Source: Polytrichum commune (Eukaryota > Streptophyta > Polytrichopsida > Polytrichales > Polytrichaceae). Taken from it: a DNA stretch of 64,000 nucleotides. The position numbers and the translations under genes were made by a program. Within the stretch, counting starts at the first letter, position 1; each line of letters opens with the position of its first letter. Of the stretch, positions 58,522-64,000 are shown one piece after another. The DNA is taken from assembly GCA_950295325.1 (NCBI GenBank), contig OX485809.1:28224144-28288143 (forward strand), given 5' to 3'. Below the pieces are notes generated by a model that saw only the letters and a list, made by a program, of their open reading frames with translations, was not told the origin of the DNA and searched no databases.

Positions 58522-61500
58522 TCATTTCACAGAGTGGCTCGTGTGGCCAATTGCAGTGGAGTGTCTCGCATTTCTTCTGAATGCAACAGTATGGGAGTGT
58601 CTAGTTGTTGACCACCTCTCATCAGTTCGACATAATTGAATCTTACTGAGGTTTTCAAGTTCCACTCTCTCCCAACCATCTATCTCATACGGTGGGCGAA
58701 CTCTAAGGTTACTCTTAGTGTAATTGGTCTCCTTTCTCCTGCTCACTCCCTCAATGACTGTGTCCACCAACATCCTTTCAGAGCAATCTTCTCTATCCCC
58801 TACAAAGCAACTCACAACTGACGTTTTCAGCTGTCCAATGTTTGAGACATTGCCTTGAGGCTCTTTTGCCAAGCCATCAACACACTGCCTCTTACTTGCA
58901 CGTATATCCTCCACTAACTTGGTCACAATTTTTCTCTTAGAGAGGGAAAGCAAACGAGAAGGATACACATCGACTTTTGAACTATTGCAACAAAGGTCAT
59001 CAGTATCACTGATATCACTTTCGCTCGAGTCAAACGCTTGGGACCATCCCCATGTCTCCCACGGACACCCACATATTCCATAGTCCTACAAATTATGCCA
59101 AGCATGGTCTGAGTAACATGGCACATGAAAGTTTAAAAAATGTGTGTCAATGACATGTGTATCTACAGGGGGATTTAGGGTTTTACACAGAGTCACGCAT
59201 CCATGACAAGTTTCACTGTAACACTAAGGCTTCCTTTGTGTTTACTTACACAGAAGTACAAAGGAACCTGCAAATTAGATAATATCAGAAGACATCAGGC
59301 ATAAGAGAAAGATCATTACTGTTTCTCCAATAAGAATGTACTCGAGAACAGAGGATGCGGCTCGCATGTAGCCAGTCCAGTCAACTCCTCTTGGCTACCA
59401 ACCAGAATAACATAATCTGTTAGCATAATATGTCACATCTAGGATAGAAATGAAGAGTTCATGGTTGTTTCAGCCTCAAATTCGGCTTACAGAATAGGAC
59501 AGTCAGGGTCATCCTGGTATATCCTCTTCAACTTGACCAACAAATGCATCATAAAAAAAACAGAACAATCCATTATGCAGGGTACCTGCTACACAGTTCC
59601 ACTGCCTTCACAACAGAATAGGCAAAGTATGAGGGAGGCAAAAAGCTTGATGCCTTACCATCCATGATGAGATGATAATGTGTGCTTTCCTTGTAGAAAT
59701 TGCATAACAAGCATCTTCCTTCTCCACCAAAGGTCCATTCAGGCCTCTGTCTCCATTGTCTGTTGCAGTCACAATCACCACAGGGCCCTGCACCCATTCT
59801 CAAAACCGTTAGGATGTATAAATATTTAGAAGCTACACACCTGTGAATGTTCTCCGAAGTGGCAGCACCAATGTTTTGATGCTCTGACTCTCGAAAAATA
59901 AAAAGCAGAAATATAGAAGAGACACCAATCAAATTCAGAATCTTGATGTTTGAGGTGTTGGATTATGTTTTGGATAGAACATCTAATTACTGGAGGGGAG
60001 GAGAGCTACAGTGCCTACCATTGGAAATACAACCTCAACACTTCAAATTAATAGTCTGGCAAAACTTACAGGGCTTGAACATGAAGACTGGTTAAAAGAA
60101 GTACCTGATTTTCAGCAAAGATTCGAGAGAGTGCTTGGTTGAGATGACAAGCGAGCTGGCCACTACCTGCACCTACCTGCAGATTACAGGCCACCCACAA
60201 ATGTTTTAAATGCTTCCTAAAGTATGTCCCTTTTGCAAAGTGCAGAAACCATCAAGGGCACATTGCAATCCCTTGCATCTCCACAATCTTACAACATGTG
60301 TCAATACATACCTCAAGAACATCCATGGTGGAGAGTTCATAATTGACTGATCTCGCCCTGCAACAGTTACTAAGTTAGAGACTCATTAACTAATCCCTAA
60401 AACCGAGATAGGAAGGAAATCAAACCATATACAGCAGACTGAAAATTGACACACATACCGCAAGTAATGTGCAAGCTCAGTCACGTATTCTGTAGTGAAA
60501 ACCTCATACTTGACCGCACCAGCACGTGGATCACGACCTTCTACATAGTCTTGCCACTGGATGCAACCTTTGCAATTGCAAAAGAGAGAACCATTCACTC
60601 CAATCTGAAAAGAATCACTTATTAAGAAGACACTCTTGAGTCTTGATATTTGCTGCTCACAAAGTACAACTGACAAGAAAGTCAAACGAAATTACATGCT
60701 CAGTACGCTTGAGAGTCATGTTCCAAAAACTCCTCATTGACATGGTACCACCAGGTTCAGGATGTGACCACAGATCTTTGACCATGGTCAGGTCCAGAAT
60801 CATGCTCTCCAAACTAGCCATACCATGAGCTGGGATTCTTTTGCAACATACATACTGTAAATATTAATCGTCAGATCCATTGATCTCCACAATGTAGGAA
60901 CCTCTGCTGCATATGAGCATGAAATTCACTTGCATACACTACCCGCCCTATATTAGGGTATCATTCCATCGTGAATACATACAAGCAGAATTATGGATAG
61001 TATCTTATGAATCATCTTTCATGCAATCACAGATCGATTGATTCATGCAATGTAAGGCCCTTTCTACACATGAGCACACAAGCAACTGGCATACACTGTC
61101 CTCCCTACATTAGAATACCATTAGGCCGTGAATAAGTAGTATGAGCAACACTATGGGGCAAAATATCTAATGAATCTTCATTCATTCAAACACAGATCAT
61201 TTGATGCTTGCAATGTGCTCAGTTGATCAAGAAATCCACTTTCATACACTATCCTTCCTATATTAGGGTTCCACTAGGCTGTGAATACATGGGGCATAAT
61301 TTCTCATGAATGATTATTCACTCAATCACAGATCAATTGATGATCGCAATGTAAGAACCTCTGCTGAATGTGGCTGCGAAATCCACTTGCATATATTATC
61401 CTCCATATACTAGGCTACCATTAGGCCATCATTGTGTAGTATAACCAGAACTATGGGGCACAATTCCTCATGAATCTTTATTCTTTCAATCACACATCAA

Positions 61501-62261
61501 TTGATGCTTGCAATGTGCTCATTTGATCAAGAAGTCCCCTTTCATACACTATGCCTCCTATATTAGGGTTTCACTGGGCTGCAAATACATGGGGCACAAC
61601 ATGTAAAAACCTATGCTGAATATGAGCATGACACTCACTTGCATACACTACCCTTCCTATACTAGGGTATCAATCCATGGTGAATAGACAAGAGCAGAAC
61701 TCTGGGGCATAAAATTTCTGATGAATCTTCATTCATTCAATCAACGATGAATTGGTGCTCACAATGTGCTCCTCATATGATCACGAAATCCACCTCCATG
61801 CATTATCCTTCATATGTTAGGGCACCACTAGGCTATGATTACATGGGGCATAATTTCTCAGGAACGATTATTCACTCAATCACAGATCTATTGATACTCG
61901 CAATGTAAGAACCTCTAATGCATGTGGCCAACAACCACTTATCAATATGAGAATTTCATTGGGGCCGTGAAAACTTAAGAACAGAACCATGGGGGGGGGC
62001 TGATTAGCCCTACAAAAACTCACCTGGGTGTTGCACGGGGACGCCTGAGAAGAATCGAAGAGGGAGAAGCGATCCACGAGCTCACAACAGGACGGCAATT
62101 GATCCGTGACGCCACCCATTCCAAACCTGACCCATTTGCTTCCACTCCAAAAGACATACTTCACTGAGTTCCCATTACGATTGGAAAAAGTCACAATTCC
62201 TGACGTGTAAGTTGCCCTTTCACCAACTTTCAAACCCAACTGATTGAAGGCTGTACATGAC
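58522..62261 (-). CDS. SAM-dependent methyltransferase-like protein, eight coding exons, 5' end unresolved
   Basis: Exons, in order of transcription: 62261-62024 (start uncertain), 60854-60696, 60604-60459, 60357-60312, 60176-60105, 59787-59659, 59394-59320 and 59085-58522. Every intron is GT-AG and all phases agree, giving at least 475 residues and a TGA stop at 58522-58524. Counting from 62261, residues 1-79 are an unassigned N-terminal part (VGERATYTSG, WVRFG), about 133-146 hold CNCKGC, and about 193-202 give LEVGAGSGQL, the glycine-rich SAM-binding motif I. Then come ATDNGDRG (about 228-235), IIISSWMPRGVDWT (about 257-269), YILIGET (282-288) and a CPWETWGW stretch, a succession I associate with a plant methyltransferase-like family. 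Residues 303-475 are a Ser/Asp- then Lys/Arg-rich tail that ends in a conserved-looking IQLCRTDE and SHTVAFRR. The substrate is unknown. The frame of the first exon has no ATG before an upstream TGA; it may begin at an acceptor near 62261. Its intactness elsewhere argues for a live gene. Confidence 0.8.
60870..61960. repeat. Degenerate tandem repeat filling the largest intron
   Basis: About eight diverged units of some 150 bp occur, each with the succession CACAGATC-ATTGAT, GCAATGTAAGAACCTCTGCT or GCAATGTGCTCA, CACTTGCATACACTA, CCTATATTAGGGT, CCA-TAGGC-GTGAATACAT and GGGGCATAATTTCTCATGAAT. The two sub-types (AAGAACCTCTGCTG and GTGCTC-TTGATCAAGAA) alternate, giving a higher-order period near 300 bp. 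It lies between the 62024 donor and the 60854 acceptor of the methyltransferase gene. Confidence 0.8.
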
Positions 62262-62608
62262 CTACAAGCATTCCGACACCGTGATCATATGCCCATAAAG
62301 TAAATGCAAAATTTCGCAAGTTCCAGGTTTTGTTGGTGCAAGTTTTGTTGGAACAGAGGGAGCAAAGACGGCACACATGTTGTGGATTGTGATGAATGCA
62401 ATTCTGTAAGTCGAAATCAAACCATGATCCTATGCTCCACGTCCCCAATCTCTTGAGTCAGCAACCCTAACATCTCTATCTGACGACAAAACCTCAGCAT
62501 TACGAACTCCATCGGTATGTGGGATTAAGTTGCTCCACACTAATTTATCGACATTCCGCAGTATCTTGAATATTTACTACTAGCACACTAATTAATGACA
62601 CATTGCTC

Positions 62609-62654
62609 TAGTAGGCACCCAATATCAATTGAAGTAGATATTGGGTGCCTACTA
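62609..62654. repeat. Perfect 18-bp palindrome with 10-bp spacer
   Basis: TAGTAGGCACCCAATATC (62609-62626) and its exact inverse (62637-62654) are separated by ten bases. It ends exactly where the family J element starts and lies about 350 bp upstream of the first recognised methyltransferase exon. Confidence 0.9.
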
Positions 62655-63113
62655 CACCCTAAACTCCTTAATATCAACCTCCATAATGTCACTTACTCTC
62701 TAATATCCCAAAGCCCTAGGGAACGGATGTTCGTAGTTCAAATCTCACTCCTTATTGTCACATTTCTCTCCCTTATATCACAATTTTTTTCATTAATGCA
62801 ACCCATCAAAGAAGTCAACCCAAAACCTCACATTGTGCCATCTATCAATATGTGGAGTGTCACCTTCTTATTCTCATTCTTCTTCTCTTGATGTTACTTG
62901 TTGAATGTTGGTGCATGCATATGCCACATCGCCCGGGAAGGTCAAGTGGAGTGGACCACACCACACCATTAAAATGTTGCACTTTGTGTTATTCCAATGT
63001 GTCACATGCTACACTAATTCTATAGTATCACGCATTCATGTTAACACTACAAAACTCCATTAGATCATGTGCACTCTAGTTGCCATAGGTGTGATACTAC
63101 AGAGTTTAGAGTG
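62655..63113 (+). mobile_element. TIR element family J, copy 2, flanked by TA
   Basis: CACCCTAAACTCCTTAATATC at the left and GTGATACTACAGAGTTTAGAGTG at the right, with TA on each side (62653-62654 and 63114-63115). It is closely similar to 44282-44744 over its whole length. It lies just upstream of the minus-strand gene and could sit in its promoter. The 98-codon frame starting at 62595 is a chance product of this element. Confidence 0.8.
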
Positions 63114-63115
63114 TA

Positions 63116-63729
63116 GAAGCAATTTGTCATTAATGAATGTAATGGTGAGACCATGATTAGGGTCATCGATTATGGATGATGAAATGTGCCTTCTCATATC
63201 CAATCAAATATATCACTTTGCCTTATCAACACCTACGCATATTGATGGTAGAACAACACCATAGAACATTGGTCAGCGAGGAATCTCACTTCCAGGCCCA
63301 AAAATACCCCTTCCTTTATATACCACATGTATGTGCAACTAGTGGCACCTTCTACCCTCGGATAGAAAACATTGTAATAAATAAGGGACATGGTGGCCCT
63401 TTTGCCCTTTGATCAAGCTAATATCACTTGCAACAAGTGAATTCCCTTTCATTCTTGGCATCTTATGAGCCGGGCCCATGACCCACCCAACTTAGCATAG
63501 GTGTTGGGTAATGTTATGCATGCGCAAATTGTATGTTCTGATGCACCAAACATGAAGGGGCATATATGATGATTAGCCCTACCTAAATACTTACTTGAAA
63601 GTGAGAGGGTTTTGAGGTCTTAAAAAATTCAAATTGATTCAAGAAAATTACAAAAGTTTTGTGCAATACGTTAGGAGGAAAAAAAGAAAAGAAAAGAAGT
63701 AAACCTCCAAAGTAAATGCACAAGTTTTA
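63116..63729. other. Intergenic, nothing recognised
   Basis: No gene or repeat structure seen. Confidence 0.4.
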
Positions 63730-64000
63730 ATAGCTTATAATTCTAGATATTCTTGGGAAGGTTCCAACCTAGGTAAACTAGTTCGCTCATGCCAATTAAA
63801 GATTTTTGTGGTTTGAGTTCTAGCCTTGCGTCCAACAAACTTTGAAAGACATTATGTAGATCTTCTAGATGGTCCTTAACGTCTTCAAGTACACATTGAT
63901 ATTGTCCACATATACTAGATCGCTTTGCCATCTTAGGTTCCTTAAGACAATGTCCACAAGCCTTTGGAATGTGCTTGTGGAATTGCATAGCCCAAATGCC
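63730..64000 (-). pseudogene. Frameshifted Ty3/gypsy reverse transcriptase fragment, continues past the window edge
   Basis: On the minus strand from 63999 the frame reads AFGLCNSTSTFQRLVD, matching the PFGLxNAPxTFQRLMD motif of gypsy reverse transcriptases, then a VYVDN where the active site is normally YxDD. After a single frameshift near 63890 it resumes with DHLEDLHNVFQSLLDA, then LKPQKS and ELVYLGW, the thumb-proximal motif KCxF...VxYLGH. Position of the two halves and the order of motifs are canonical. The frameshift and the Asp-to-Asn change at the active site show a dead copy. It ends at a stop at about 63743 and the rest lies beyond 64000. Confidence 0.85.

Noticed and set aside
60870..61960. 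CRISPR-like array
   Set aside because: Units are long, contiguous and diverged, with no unique spacers; it is an intronic tandem repeat.

Overview
The window is nuclear DNA of a eukaryote, almost certainly a land plant. Three things point there: a spliced gene with GT-AG introns whose product belongs to a plant-type SAM-dependent methyltransferase family, a short CCCTAAA (plant telomere-type) array, and a dense crowd of small non-autonomous DNA transposons, a tRNA-derived SINE, Ty3/gypsy debris and microsatellites. I cannot name the species. The low gene density and many long G or C homopolymers would suit a large, repeat-rich (perhaps non-angiosperm) genome, but that is inference. No organellar, bacterial, CRISPR or tRNA genes were seen.

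Only one gene is well supported. It lies on the minus strand at about 58.52-62.26 kb. I can assemble eight coding exons with consistent phases and canonical splice sites. They encode at least 475 residues: a Cys-containing segment (CNCKGC), a SAM-binding motif (LEVGAGSGQL), the downstream methyltransferase motifs, and a long basic/serine-rich tail. Its largest intron is filled with a degenerate tandem repeat. Its 5' end is not resolved.

The rest is repeat landscape. Region by region: 0-6 kb has terminal-inverted-repeat (TIR) elements, a recent 0.37-kb tandem duplication, a small secreted-like ORF and a non-LTR retrotransposon 3' tail. 6-22 kb is mostly featureless AT-rich DNA with a 500-bp Mutator-like element at 9.3 kb. 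22-24 kb holds two hAT-type MITEs with perfect 8-bp target duplications, one carrying a nested foldback element, and a MULE-like MITE. 25-35 kb holds two decayed copies of a non-LTR retrotransposon with a C-terminal restriction-like endonuclease, two copies of a 0.6-kb GGG...CCC element, a 769-bp element with a perfect 8-bp duplication, and a nearly perfect 130-bp-arm inverted repeat at 30.1-30.4 kb. 35-49 kb holds microsatellites, more hAT MITEs (one nested inside another), a SINE with a 14-bp target duplication, and TIR elements. 49-52 kb is a GC-richer block with a decayed ORF. 52-58 kb holds a third GGG...CCC element, local duplications and an internally deleted pogo/Tigger transposon. 62.6-64 kb holds another TIR element next to the gene's 5' side and a frameshifted gypsy reverse transcriptase at the window edge.

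The most interesting items are the 130-bp-arm hairpin (a candidate small-RNA source), the endonuclease-bearing retrotransposon with a 3' stem-loop that appears to be kept by compensatory changes, and the CCGGTT-rich hAT MITE family with its nested insertions.
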